Shown here: positions 6,685-14,187 of the stretch, in pieces
Layout: every line of letters starts with the position of its first letter
How positions within the stretch are numbered: the first letter of the stretch is position 1
NCBI RefSeq assembly: GCF_002897295.1
Contig: NZ_BEXF01000037.1
Coordinates: 1 to 37,872 of the forward strand
Source: Brevibacillus reuszeri
Lineage (GTDB): Bacteria > Bacillota > Bacilli > Brevibacillales > Brevibacillaceae
Direction of reading: 5' to 3'
Length of the DNA: 37,872 nt
Program-made: the position numbers and the translations under genes
Notes under the pieces: generated by a model
The model's database searches: none
Seen by the model: the letters and a program-made list of their open reading frames with translations, nothing else
Told to the model about the DNA's origin: nothing

Positions 6685-9600
6685 TTATTCGATCAGTAAG
6701 CGTACGTTCTGCGTGCCGATAGAAAAGCTCTCCATCGCTTTTTCCTTTGTGAAAACCACATCAGAAACGAGTACACTATCTCGCAATACATGATCAAAGC
6801 GCACTAAAGCTTCTTGGAGTGCGTCGTCGACATCAAGCGAGAGGCGAACGCGTTTTTCGATAGGTAAATCAAGCTTTTTGCGGTAATCCTGAATTACCCG
6901 TATGACTTCACGGACGAGTCCTTCCTGCTCAAGCTCCTCTGTGATCGTCGTATTTAATGCTACGTTTAGTTGGTAGCCAGAAGCGGAAGCGAAGCCTTTT
7001 TTCCCTTGTTTCTCGACGAGTAACTCATCCAGAGTAAGGTGGAAAGCCTCTTCATCCATGGCGGTATCCAAAAAGCCGTTTTGTACAACCTTCTTTGCTT
7101 CAGCTGCGGACAGCTCCTTTAGGTAGCTTTGAAGCGGGCCAACCCATTTTCCGTATTTCTTTCCAGCTACCTTCAAATTCAATTTAAGCGAGTAATCAAC
7201 GAAGCTGCTGTCACTTTGCTCTACATGGATATTTTTTACGTTGATCTCGTCTTTGATGATGTCTTCAAATCGCTTCAGGTTGAATGCTCGATCCATCGAG
7301 ACGATCAGCTCGGACAGGGGCTGACGTGTTTTAATTCCTGTCTCATTTCGGATATTACGAGCCAGCTCAACGATTTGACGGGCTGTTTCCATTTCGCTTT
7401 CCAGAGTAAGGCCGATGGCGTGTTCATTTACAGTCGGGTAATCGGTTAGATGGACGCTTTCCTCGCTGCCGTCCAGATTGCAATAGATATCATCCGCGAT
7501 ATGCGGAGCGTATGGTGCAATCATTCGAGCTAAAGTAAGAAGCACTTCATGCAGCGTTTGGTATGCAGACAGCTTATCCGTAGACATGCCACTGCTCCAA
7601 AAACGATCACGAGAGCGACGAATGTACCAGTTGCTAAGTTCATCTACAAACACTTCGATATGCTTGGCGGGGTTGAGGAAATCGTAAGACTCAACTCCTT
7701 TTAGAACATTTTGCAGCGTAGTGTGTAGCCGAGAAAGAATCCAACGGTCTAATTCGTTTTGCGATGCTTGTGGCTGGTGATTCTTCGGTTGAAAGTCATC
7801 AATCGTAGCGTAAAGCGAGTAGAAGGCATGGGTGTTATGGATGGTATCGATAACCTTATATTTTGCTTCAGCAACGATTTGCTTGGAAAAACGTTTGCTG
7901 CTCCATGGTGAGCTGTCTGATAAGAGTGCCCAGCGGAAAGCGTCTGTTCCAAATTCGTCGATGATTTCCCATGGGTCAATCACGTTTCCCTTACTTTTCG
8001 ACATTTTCAAGCCATTTTCATCTAAAACATGACCGGTTGAAATGACGGCTTTATAAGGAGATTTTCCGTTATACAGGGTAGATACAGCCAGCAGGCTGAA
8101 GAACCATCCGCGAGTTTGGTCGATACCCTCGGAGATCATATCTGCGGGATACTGATCCTGAAATTGATTCTCTTGGTTAAACGGATGGTGGTATTGGGCG
8201 AATGGCATCGAGCCACTGTCAAACCACACATCTATGACTTCTGGCGTTCGTTCCATTGTGCCGCCACACGAACAACGAAGCTTCACATCGTCTACATACG
8301 GCTTATGCAGCTCCAGTTTTTCTGCTAACGGCTCTACAGACCTTTCGCGAAGCTCGGCTAGGCTGCCAGGTGAATACTCACACCCGCAATCGGTGCAAAG
8401 CCAGATATTCAAGGGAGTACCCCAGTAACGGTTACGACTGATATTCCAATCCACAAGCTCCTCTAAAAACTTTCCAAAACGTCCATCGCGCAGATGGGAA
8501 GGGTACCACTCGATTTGCTTGTTGTTTTCGATCAGTTGATCCTTTATGGCTGTCGTTTTGATAAACCAGCTCTCCATCGCATAGTAGAGCAGGGGAGTTT
8601 TACACCGCCAGCAAAACGGATAGCTATGCTCATAGCGCTCTTTGGAAAACAGGAGCTGACGATGGGACAAAGCTTTGACGATATCGACGTCGCAATCCTT
8701 GACAAAGCGTCCAGCGAAATCGGTTATTTCGTCCGTATATCGACCGGACAAATTGACGACGTTGACAAAATCAAGCTCGTGAAGACGGCATGTGCGGTAA
8801 TCTTCTTCTCCGTGTGCAGGAGCTGTATGGACAATACCTGTACCACTGATGTCACTTACGTAGTCTGCATCAACCACGATGTGGCCGCGTTTAACCTTTA
8901 CGTAGCCGAACGGCGGCTCATAAGGGGTTCCAACAAATTCAGACCCTTTATGTGTGGATAAGATCTCATAGTTTTCCTTGAATACTTTCTCAGCAAGATT
9001 TTTGGCTACGACGAATATTTCGCCGTTCTGCTTGACACGGACATAGTCGATATCTTTGTTGATGGCCAACGCGACGTTAGCTGGTAGCGTCCATGGCGTT
9101 GTCGTCCAGGCGAGAAAGATTTCTTCACCGGTTTTGCTTTTGAATTTTACCGTAGCACTCAAATCTTTTACATCTTCATAGCCTTGAGCAACTTCGTGGG
9201 AGCTAAGTGTCGTTTGGCAGTCAGGGCAATATGGACTGACACGGTGGCCTTTGTACAGCAGCTCTTTTTTATGAATTTCGGACAAGATGTGCCACACGCT
9301 CTCGATATAGGGATTAGTCAAGGTGACATAAGGGTTATCCATATCGGTCCAATAGGCGATGCCTTCTGTCAACTCACGCCACTGTCTTTCGTATTCGAAG
9401 ACGCTTGTTTTACACTGCTCCACGAATTTGGCTACACCATACTTTTCGATCTCTTGCTTGCCGGAGATCCCAAGCTGCTTCTCGACGCCAAGCTCGACAG
9501 GGAGGCCGTGTGTATCCCAGCCAGCTTTACGAACGACGCGATAGCCTGACATCGTTTTGTAACGCCCGATAAAATCTTTGATTACTCGTCCGAGAACATG

Positions 9601-9768
9601 TCCAATATGAGGCTTGCCATTTGCGGTAGGGGGACCTTCATAAAATACGAAATTCGGCTTTCCAACCCGATAATTCATTGATTTTTTAAACGTTTCTTTT
9701 TGCTTCCAATGATTCAGGACGCGAAGCTCACGGGTTCTTGCTTTTTCTTTCACATCTACTTTTCTCAT
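6685..9768 (-). CDS. ileS: Isoleucine--tRNA ligase, long eukaryote-like type (IleS2-like)
   Basis: A 1027-residue class I aminoacyl-tRNA synthetase charging tRNA-Ile. I start it at the ATG at 9768, with AAAGGGTGATTGGA upstream, not at the longer open frame to 9888, which runs through the T-box terminator. HIGH is intact at residues 54-57 and KMSKS at 588-592. GWDTHGLPVE and the editing-domain region (AWTTTPWTLPANVAL, GTGIVHTAPAHGEEDY) are present. The length (B. subtilis IleS is about 921 residues) and the motif context KPHIGHVLGRVIKDFIGRY match the IleS2/eukaryote-like branch, whose members are often less sensitive to mupirocin; resistance itself is not tested here. Expression is controlled by the upstream T-box. 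Confidence 0.95.
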   Translation of the reverse strand: MRKVDVKEKARTRELRVLNHWKQKETFKKSMNYRVGKPNFVFYEGPPTANGKPHIGHVLGRVIKDFIGRYKTMSGYRVVRKAGWDTHGLPVELGVEKQLGISGKQEIEKYGVAKFVEQCKTSVFEYERQWRELTEGIAYWTDMDNPYVTLTNPYIESVWHILSEIHKKELLYKGHRVSPYCPDCQTTLSSHEVAQGYEDVKDLSATVKFKSKTGEEIFLAWTTTPWTLPANVALAINKDIDYVRVKQNGEIFVVAKNLAEKVFKENYEILSTHKGSEFVGTPYEPPFGYVKVKRGHIVVDADYVSDISGTGIVHTAPAHGEEDYRTCRLHELDFVNVVNLSGRYTDEITDFAGRFVKDCDVDIVKALSHRQLLFSKERYEHSYPFCWRCKTPLLYYAMESWFIKTTAIKDQLIENNKQIEWYPSHLRDGRFGKFLEELVDWNISRNRYWGTPLNIWLCTDCGCEYSPGSLAELRERSVEPLAEKLELHKPYVDDVKLRCSCGGTMERTPEVIDVWFDSGSMPFAQYHHPFNQENQFQDQYPADMISEGIDQTRGWFFSLLAVSTLYNGKSPYKAVISTGHVLDENGLKMSKSKGNVIDPWEIIDEFGTDAFRWALLSDSSPWSSKRFSKQIVAEAKYKVIDTIHNTHAFYSLYATIDDFQPKNHQPQASQNELDRWILSRLHTTLQNVLKGVESYDFLNPAKHIEVFVDELSNWYIRRSRDRFWSSGMSTDKLSAYQTLHEVLLTLARMIAPYAPHIADDIYCNLDGSEESVHLTDYPTVNEHAIGLTLESEMETARQIVELARNIRNETGIKTRQPLSELIVSMDRAFNLKRFEDIIKDEINVKNIHVEQSDSSFVDYSLKLNLKVAGKKYGKWVGPLQSYLKELSAAEAKKVVQNGFLDTAMDEEAFHLTLDELLVEKQGKKGFASASGYQLNVALNTTITEELEQEGLVREVIRVIQDYRKKLDLPIEKRVRLSLDVDDALQEALVRFDHVLRDSVLVSDVVFTKEKAMESFSIGTQNVRLLIE

Positions 9769-9823
9769 TCCAATCACCCTTTCGTTGTCGCGAGGAGAAG
9801 AGCGCATCGGCTGAAAAAAACAA

Positions 9824-10105
9824 AAAATCCCGCCCCCTAAGGGACGAGATTTCATCTCGCGATACCACCCTTGTTCCGAGATGATCAAATAACAGGATCT
9901 CTCGGCACCTCATACTACGTACCATCATACGCGCCCCTTGTAACGGCGGGAACCCGGGTTAGCTTACTACTCTTTCTTTCAGCTTTCCTTCTCGGAGAGG
10001 ATTTTCGGCTAAATCTTGAACGTTGGCTTTCAGCGCAAGGCCAACTCTCTGGGGAACAAGGGGTTTAGCTTACTCTTTCTCGTCAATGAATTTATTCACG
10101 TCATT
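9824..10105 (-). promoter_or_regulatory. Ile-specific T-box riboswitch leader of ileS
   Basis: Read on the minus strand. The T-box core AGGGTGGTATCGCG is at 9859-9871. The terminator alternative CTCGTCCC-TTAG-GGGGCGGG followed by TTTTTT lies at 9824-9849. Upstream, a Stem I distal arm (GTTGGC...GCTGAAAGCCAAC, around 10020-10046) and an ATC triplet at 10000-10002 in a GAAAATCCTCTCCGAG context fit an isoleucine specifier loop. Uncharged tRNA-Ile should stabilise the antiterminator. The 5' boundary is approximate. Confidence 0.9.
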
Positions 10106-10179
10106 TGGTTACCTCATTTTTACAACAGATTCAAACGAATGTCAAATTGTGATTTTTCCAGCTGAGAAAAAAGGGTGTT

Positions 10180-10404
10180 TTATTTCTTGAAGATGACGAT
10201 GACAATCAGGAAGGTGAGGAGCAAAATAAAGAGCAAGATAAAAAATTGCGATAGAGGACGGTGTGAGATTTCGCTGCTGACGATGATTCCGCAGATCGAC
10301 AGTCCGATGTTTTCCTTGTTGTGTTTGGTGAATTTATATTTGAATACGCGAAAAAGAACGAGAGTAACCATGCCGAGGGCTAAAAGAATCAGTATGCTCT
10401 CCAT
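10180..10404 (-). CDS. Small two-helix membrane protein, unknown
   Basis: A 74-residue protein with an N-terminal helix (ILILLALGMVTLVLFRVF) and a C-terminal helix (FFILLFILLLTFLIVIVIF) around a short basic and polar loop (KYKFTKHNKENIG). The ATG at 10404 has an ideal AGGAGG seven bases upstream, which favours this strand over the overlapping plus-strand open frame (10175-10423). The function is unknown. It sits upstream of the ileS T-box on the same strand, with no clear terminator between them. Confidence 0.6.
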   Translation of the reverse strand: MESILILLALGMVTLVLFRVFKYKFTKHNKENIGLSICGIIVSSEISHRPLSQFFILLFILLLTFLIVIVIFKK

Positions 10405-10585
10405 AAAGAAACCTCCTTGGTAAGCTCCTTCAATTGATAACGATTTTTGAATTTTCTTACTTATTCAAGGTTACTCTATTCCTTTACATTATTACCATAT
10501 TTTTCGTATGGAACCAATAATAAAACAAGAGCATAATAGAAAAGTAATCCAAACTAACTAGTATAATCCATTGGGGATTGCGCCT

Positions 10586-10630
10586 TGACTTAAATTAAGC
10601 AGATAAGTCGGCGCTCATTTTTTTATCCCA
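10586..10630 (+). terminator. Terminator-like hairpin 1 in the gene-free stretch
   Basis: GCGCC-TT-GACTTA pairs with TAAGTC-GGCGC and is followed after TCA by TTTTTTT. A TATAAT at 10562-10567 lies just upstream without a matching -35. No gene ends here on the plus strand. Confidence 0.6.
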
Positions 10631-10660
10631 ACGATAGGTATAAATACCTAAATAAAGCTG

Positions 10661-10689
10661 TTGTCAATGTATGGTGGTCCCTATATGAT
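10661..10689 (+). promoter_or_regulatory. Strong orphan sigma-A promoter
   Basis: TTGTCA (10661-10666), a 17-base spacer and TATGAT (10684-10689). Nothing coding follows before the terminator at 10728-10761. Confidence 0.6.
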
Positions 10690-10695
10690 TAACGT

Positions 10696-10761
10696 ATTCA
10701 CGTATAATCAACGTACTACCCCGTACGCCCCAACCGTAAGTTAGCGGTTGGGGATTTTTTT
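10696..10761 (+). ncRNA. Candidate small RNA (about 66 nt)
   Basis: The predicted start about seven bases after the orphan promoter and the hairpin CCCCAACCG-TAAGTTAG-CGGTTGGGG plus TTTTTTT (10728-10761) delimit a short transcript. Its 5' part has no start codon with a ribosome binding site. No RNA family is recognised; existence is inferred from promoter plus terminator only. Confidence 0.4.
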
Positions 10762-10852
10762 GCCTCTGTGCAATGAGTCCCAATTATCTCCTATCGCCTG
10801 TATATCCAATTTCATATATCCTATAAAAGGACTCGAAAAGTTCTTGGGGTCT

Positions 10853-10891
10853 GCGGTGACTCAATAATGCAGATGAGTCACCGCTTTTTTT
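10853..10891 (+). terminator. Terminator-like hairpin 3
   Basis: GCGGTGACTC (10853-10862) pairs perfectly with GAGTCACCGC (10875-10884), followed by TTTTTTT. No gene or obvious promoter belongs to it. Confidence 0.75.
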
Positions 10892-10920
10892 ATACAAATA
10901 CCATCCTGAATCCATAAGCA

Positions 10921-10956
10921 AACCCGTCTTTCGGAGCTGACCGAGACGGGTTTTTT
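10921..10956 (+). terminator. Terminator-like hairpin 4 before the lipoprotein gene
   Basis: AACCCGTCT (10921-10929) and AGACGGGTT (10944-10952) followed by T's, about 80 bases before the start at 11038. It could insulate that gene or act as an attenuator in its leader. Confidence 0.7.
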
Positions 10957-11037
10957 CATTGGAATAATCCCACAAACATATAATTGCCATTTTCGGTCAT
11001 TCTAAGGATAGGTGATTTTGGTAGGGAGGTCTTTGAG

Positions 11038-11487
11038 TTGCGTACTACACTCGTCGTCTTATCCTTTGCCTTGCTCATGACGGGCTGTGGCTCAAATTCT
11101 GAGTCGAAGGCACAAGTCCAGTCCAAAGAAGCAGAGCCTCTGTGTGCACCTGCGCCAGTACGCTATGAACAATGGGAAGAGCAAGCAAAAAGCATAGCTG
11201 GACAAGTCAAAGGTATTGACCAGGTTGTTGCCGTACAAATTGATAAAGAGCTGGATGTAGCCGTAAAAGTGACTAACTTTAATCGCTTCAGGCTGGAATC
11301 AATTCAAAAAGAGGTAGCCAAACGATTAAAGGATGCGTTCCCTGATTCGGACATTCATGTCACAGCTGACAAAAAATTAATTCGTGAGCTCCAAAAATTT
11401 GGTGAGAATCCATGGCCGACAGACGTTAAAGAAGCGTGCAAACAAAAGAAGAAGTTCAAGCAGTTCGAAAAAAAGATGAAGGGTTGA
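11038..11487 (+). CDS. YhcN/YlaJ-type sporulation lipoprotein
   Basis: 149 residues from a TTG at 11038, preceded by GGGAGGTCTTTGAG. The upstream extension in the same frame lacks a ribosome binding site and would spoil the signal peptide. The signal peptide ends in a lipobox LLMTGC (acylated Cys near residue 17). The domain WEEQAKSIAGQVKGIDQVVAVQIDKELDVAVKV followed by KRLKDAFPDSDIHVTADKKLIREL matches the YhcN/YlaJ spore lipoprotein family, membrane-anchored proteins of the forespore/spore cortex region. The tail is strongly lysine-rich (KKKFKQFEKKMKG). No sigma-G promoter could be identified with confidence. Confidence 0.8.
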   Translation: MRTTLVVLSFALLMTGCGSNSESKAQVQSKEAEPLCAPAPVRYEQWEEQAKSIAGQVKGIDQVVAVQIDKELDVAVKVTNFNRFRLESIQKEVAKRLKDAFPDSDIHVTADKKLIRELQKFGENPWPTDVKEACKQKKKFKQFEKKMKG

Positions 11488-11534
11488 CAATCGTGGGTAA
11501 TGACCTGACCGATATGAAGTCCCGGACCGAAAAA

Positions 11535-11568
11535 AAGACTCCGCTATACGGGAGTCTTTCGTTTTTGT
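11535..11568 (+). terminator. Terminator after the lipoprotein gene
   Basis: AAAGACTCC-GCTATAC-GGGAGTCTTT followed by CGTTTTT. The A-run on the left makes it potentially usable from the minus strand as well. Confidence 0.75.
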
Positions 11569-11610
11569 TTATTACTTGCTACGTGGATAGCAGGGTAGCA
11601 TAACCCGATC

Positions 11611-11868
11611 CTAGTAATGGTCGTAATCACGGTGCACATGGTGATCCACATGGTCATCACGGTAACGGTGATTTCGGTGCACATCTACATCACGTAGCTC
11701 ATTTTTTGCTTTTTCAACAAGCAGCTGGTAATCTCGTATCACCTCGGTGAGAGCAGAGACGGACTCTTTATAATCAGGCTCATTACAGATGCCGTCTATC
11801 GCTCGATGGAGGTGGTACATCTTATCTTCGGTTTTTCGGATAAACTCAACCCAATCCATGCCGTTCAT
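11611..11868 (-). CDS. Small protein with His/Asp-rich tail, unknown
   Basis: 85 residues from the ATG at 11868, with AAAGGAGGTATTTT upstream; the longer open frame has no ribosome binding site. Residues 1-60 look like a helical hairpin (WVEFIRKTEDKMYHLHRAID, then ESVSALTEVIRDYQLLVEKAKNEL). The last 22 residues are very rich in His, Asp, Arg and Tyr (HRNHRYRDDHVDHHVHRDYD), a likely metal-binding or surface tail. No family is recognised; such tails occur in spore-associated proteins of Bacilli, but that role is only a guess. Confidence 0.65.
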   Translation of the reverse strand: MNGMDWVEFIRKTEDKMYHLHRAIDGICNEPDYKESVSALTEVIRDYQLLVEKAKNELRDVDVHRNHRYRDDHVDHHVHRDYDHY

Positions 11869-11968
11869 AAAATACCTCCTTTCCACTTTAGGCTTTACAC
11901 GCCCTTTGGAAACTATGCAAAAAGCAGAAGCAATCAAGAATTTGCATAGGGTTAAAACGAGGTTGGGC

Positions 11969-11997
11969 TTGCTCGGAAAAAAGGTTCATGATAACAT
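11969..11997 (+). promoter_or_regulatory. Candidate promoter of the BASS transporter gene
   Basis: TTGCTC (11969-11974), 17 bases, TAACAT (11992-11997). It is about 90 bases before the start at 12085. Confidence 0.35.
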
Positions 11998-12084
11998 ACG
12001 TCACGTCAGTGCTTCGCTTTGGACAAAGGATGTAGTCAGAAGAAAGCAAAGCATCTTCCATCAAGAATCAACTGAGGTGTACGT

Positions 12085-13071
12085 ATGGACACATTAGCAA
12101 AAATAAACAAAATGCTTGAAAAAATAATGCCTCTCCTGACGCCAAGCAGCGTCGTAATCGGTGTGTTGGCAGGAAGTCATTTACAGCCGTATACATTTCT
12201 TTCTCCATGGGTATTTGCTTTTATGACGTTTGCGGGTAGTCTGGGGTCGGGATTTAAAGAATTTGCCAAAGTACTTACCAGACCTTTTCCGTTAATTGCC
12301 AATCTTTTGATCCTACACGCACTTATGCCCCTCGTAGCATGGGGAACAGCAAGCTTGTTTTATCCAGACGACATTCATGTTGTGACAGGCTTTATTTTGG
12401 CAGCTTTAATCCCGACCGGTATTACCAGCTTTTTGTGGTCGTCCATTTATATGGGAAATATCGCCTTGACTCTTTCCATCATTTTGATTGACACTATGCT
12501 TTCTCCTTTTATCGTACCTTTGGGAATGTCTCTGTTTTTAGGGGCAAAGGTCGAGATGAACATGGCTCTTATGATCCAAGGTCTGTTTTTCATGATCGTT
12601 CTGCCTTCGCTTATCGGTATGCTGCTCAATCAGTTGACGGGAGGCAAAGTGAAGACGACGCTTGCTCCCAAATTAGCTCCCTTCTCCAAGCTGGGGATGG
12701 GGGTTGTCGTCGCCATTAATAGCTCCGTCGTGGCTCCTTATTTATCTACTTTGGATGCGAAGCTGCTCGGTATGGCAGGGGTAGTGCTCTTGCTGGCGAT
12801 TATTGGATATCTCATGGGATGGTTTATCGCAAAATGCAGCGGATGGGATCGAGGGGTGATCGTGACCTTGACCTTCAATAGTGGAATGCGAAATATTAGC
12901 GCAGGTGCAGTTATTGCAACCGCGTATTTTCCAGCGGCCGTTGCTTTGCCGGTAGTGCTTGGCATGCTGTTTCAGCAGACGCTTGCTTCTACATTCGGTA
13001 AATTTCTGGAGATCGTCGAAAAAAGGACAACTCATCCAGAGTCCATAAAGTATGGGTCGAAAGCAGGGTAA
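12085..13071 (+). CDS. Bile acid:sodium symporter (BASS) family transporter
   Basis: A 328-residue protein with about ten membrane helices. The BASS signature regions are present: LIPTGITSFLWSSIYMGN near residues 112-129 (first crossover helix) and LTFNSGMRNISAGAVIAT near residues 257-274 (second crossover). BASS proteins bring in organic anions with sodium; bacterial members handle pantothenate/pantoate, 2-oxo acids, sulfate and others. The substrate cannot be told from this sequence or its neighbours. The start ATG has CTGAGGTGTACGT upstream. It differs clearly from the ACR3-like protein at 1329. Confidence 0.85.
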   Translation: MDTLAKINKMLEKIMPLLTPSSVVIGVLAGSHLQPYTFLSPWVFAFMTFAGSLGSGFKEFAKVLTRPFPLIANLLILHALMPLVAWGTASLFYPDDIHVVTGFILAALIPTGITSFLWSSIYMGNIALTLSIILIDTMLSPFIVPLGMSLFLGAKVEMNMALMIQGLFFMIVLPSLIGMLLNQLTGGKVKTTLAPKLAPFSKLGMGVVVAINSSVVAPYLSTLDAKLLGMAGVVLLLAIIGYLMGWFIAKCSGWDRGVIVTLTFNSGMRNISAGAVIATAYFPAAVALPVVLGMLFQQTLASTFGKFLEIVEKRTTHPESIKYGSKAG

Positions 13072-13099
13072 CCTGCTTTTTTTGTTTGGAGACTTTATA

Positions 13100-13145
13100 T
13101 TGCATGTTCGCATCTTGTTCGTATATACTACAAACAAACGTTTGT
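13100..13145 (+). promoter_or_regulatory. Promoter with palindromic operator (copy 2)
   Basis: TTGCAT (13100-13105), an 18-base spacer, TATACT (13124-13129), then the perfect palindrome ACAAACGTTTGT (13134-13145). The block from TTGCAT to the -10 box differs from that at 6001-6030 at only three positions. The palindrome centre lies at the same distance from the -10 box as the GAAC-N4-GTTC centre there. Confidence 0.65.
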
Positions 13146-13160
13146 GATCGAGGTGGTAGT

Positions 13161-13361
13161 ATGATCGAGACAATCATGGTTCCTGTAAACAGGGAGATGA
13201 AGCGTGTCCCCGTTTTGACGAAAACGCATCTGCGGATTATCAGAATGCTGGATAACGGGGCGGACATCAGTACGCTCGTCGCAGATCGACAAATGAGACG
13301 AGCGGTCAATGATTTATGTAGATTAGGGTGGGTGAGGTCGCGTGGTAGCAGGCATTCATAA
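13161..13361 (+). CDS. Small winged-helix-like protein
   Basis: 66 residues; ATG at 13161 with GAGGTGGTAGT upstream. KTHLRIIRMLDNG, DISTLVAD and QMRRAVNDLCRLGWVRSRG read as the three helices and wing of a small winged helix. The N-terminal MIETIMVPVNREMKRVPVL may form a strand or arm. It overlaps the YolD-like gene by 20 bases. Together with the shared promoter it mirrors the WYL + LexA-type wHTH pair at 6067-6493. The HTH assignment is by pattern only. Confidence 0.6.
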   Translation: MIETIMVPVNREMKRVPVLTKTHLRIIRMLDNGADISTLVADRQMRRAVNDLCRLGWVRSRGSRHS

Positions 13362-13608
13362 TCTGGATGATAAAAGTAGAAAAGAAAAGGACCTGGATTC
13401 CTTTTACTACTTGCTCCGTGATTCTGGTCGTGAAGACTACGCAGTAGCGGTGAGCTGGTGGGTGTCGCTTGAAGGTGAAAAAGGGAATACATGTACAATG
13501 TGGGGAGTTGTCAAATGGTTTGATCCGAAGTCCCGTAAAATCAAGCTTGCTAATCAGACGAGCAGTCAGTGGATCGACATGGAACAAATCGTTGATGTGC
13601 ATGGTTAA
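13342..13608 (+). CDS. YolD-like family protein
   Basis: 88 residues from a GTG at 13342 with GGTGAGG just upstream. The core VAVSWWVSLEGEKGNTCTMWGVVKWF followed by KIKLANQTSSQWIDMEQIVDVHG matches YolD-like proteins, small barrels encoded next to Y-family DNA polymerases (UvrX/YqjW) in SOS-controlled units of B. subtilis. No polymerase gene follows here, so this copy is separated from that partner. It is translated by overlap with the wHTH gene. An SOS connection is inferred from family habit and the promoter resemblance to copy 1. Confidence 0.75.
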   Translation: MVAGIHNLDDKSRKEKDLDSFYYLLRDSGREDYAVAVSWWVSLEGEKGNTCTMWGVVKWFDPKSRKIKLANQTSSQWIDMEQIVDVHG

Positions 13609-13680
13609 ATGCTTCGGAACATCAATTTCATGTAAGAAAATGTGACGTAAAATTTCAGAAAACTGCAAAAAACAATAGAC

Positions 13681-13768
13681 TTGAGCTGATTTTATGTTAG
13701 AATATATGACATAGCTTGCATTTTCTCTCCACTTCCAACTTTGACCCTTTCATGGGTCGCTTTTTTTG
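13681..13768 (+). terminator. Possible weak promoter and terminator after the YolD-like gene
   Basis: GACCC-TTTCAT-GGGTC followed by GCTTTTTTT (about 13743-13768). A weak promoter-like pair TTGAGC (13681)/TATATG (13703) lies before it, so either the YolD-like transcript ends here or a 50-base RNA is made. Nothing else is seen in 13609-13840. Confidence 0.5.
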
Positions 13769-13840
13769 TCCTACGAAAGGTCTTTTGGAAATAAGTGGAG
13801 GTTTTCTATTCCGCTCATTGGTAAAATGAAAGGGACCCTA

Positions 13841-14065
13841 TTATTGCGGGTACGGCTTGCCATCACCTTTAAACAGCTTGCTGACCATTCCGTAAAGCTT
13901 GGCGGGCATATTGGGGAAGACAAAGGAGTACTGACTGGCTCCTTGCTTTAATAATGCAACTGGGGCTTCTATTGTATAGGGAATTTTCATGAGATCGAGC
14001 ATTTTTTTGTACTCTTCAACCATCGAATGATCTACGGTGTAATAAAATGATTTCGAAGACTTCAT
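13841..14065 (-). CDS. Hypothetical protein, 74 residues
   Basis: Start ATG at 14065 chosen because AAAGGAG lies nine bases upstream; the open frame to 14197 would overlap the glpD start. The sequence (FYYTVDHSMVEEYKKMLDLMKIPYTIEAP..., SQYSFVFPNMPAKLYGMVSKLF) suggests a small alpha/beta fold, perhaps a compact strand-helix-strand-strand-helix unit. No family is recognised. It is divergent from glpD. Confidence 0.6.
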   Translation of the reverse strand: MKSSKSFYYTVDHSMVEEYKKMLDLMKIPYTIEAPVALLKQGASQYSFVFPNMPAKLYGMVSKLFKGDGKPYPQ

Positions 14066-14187
14066 GGGCACACACTCCTTTTCCATATTGTAGCATATCA
14101 AGCGGCCATCATTAAAAACCAGTTTAGCCAAGAGTGTATGGTTTTTGTTAAGGGAGAGTAAGGTTTTGGCCTGGAGGGAGAAAAGCG

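Noticed and set aside
9769..9888. N-terminal extension of ileS by 40 codons
   Set aside because: It would be translated from within the T-box terminator; the ATG at 9768 has the proper ribosome binding site and matches family N-termini.
10175..10423. 82-codon plus-strand frame
   Set aside because: Opposite strand of the small two-helix membrane protein, which has an ideal AGGAGG; this frame has none.
10784..10990. 68-codon minus-strand frame in the terminator-rich interval
   Set aside because: It translates through two perfect hairpins and lacks a ribosome binding site.
12742..13498. Two long overlapping minus-strand frames
   Set aside because: They run antisense through the BASS transporter and the wHTH/YolD pair and cross the shared promoter; no start signals.
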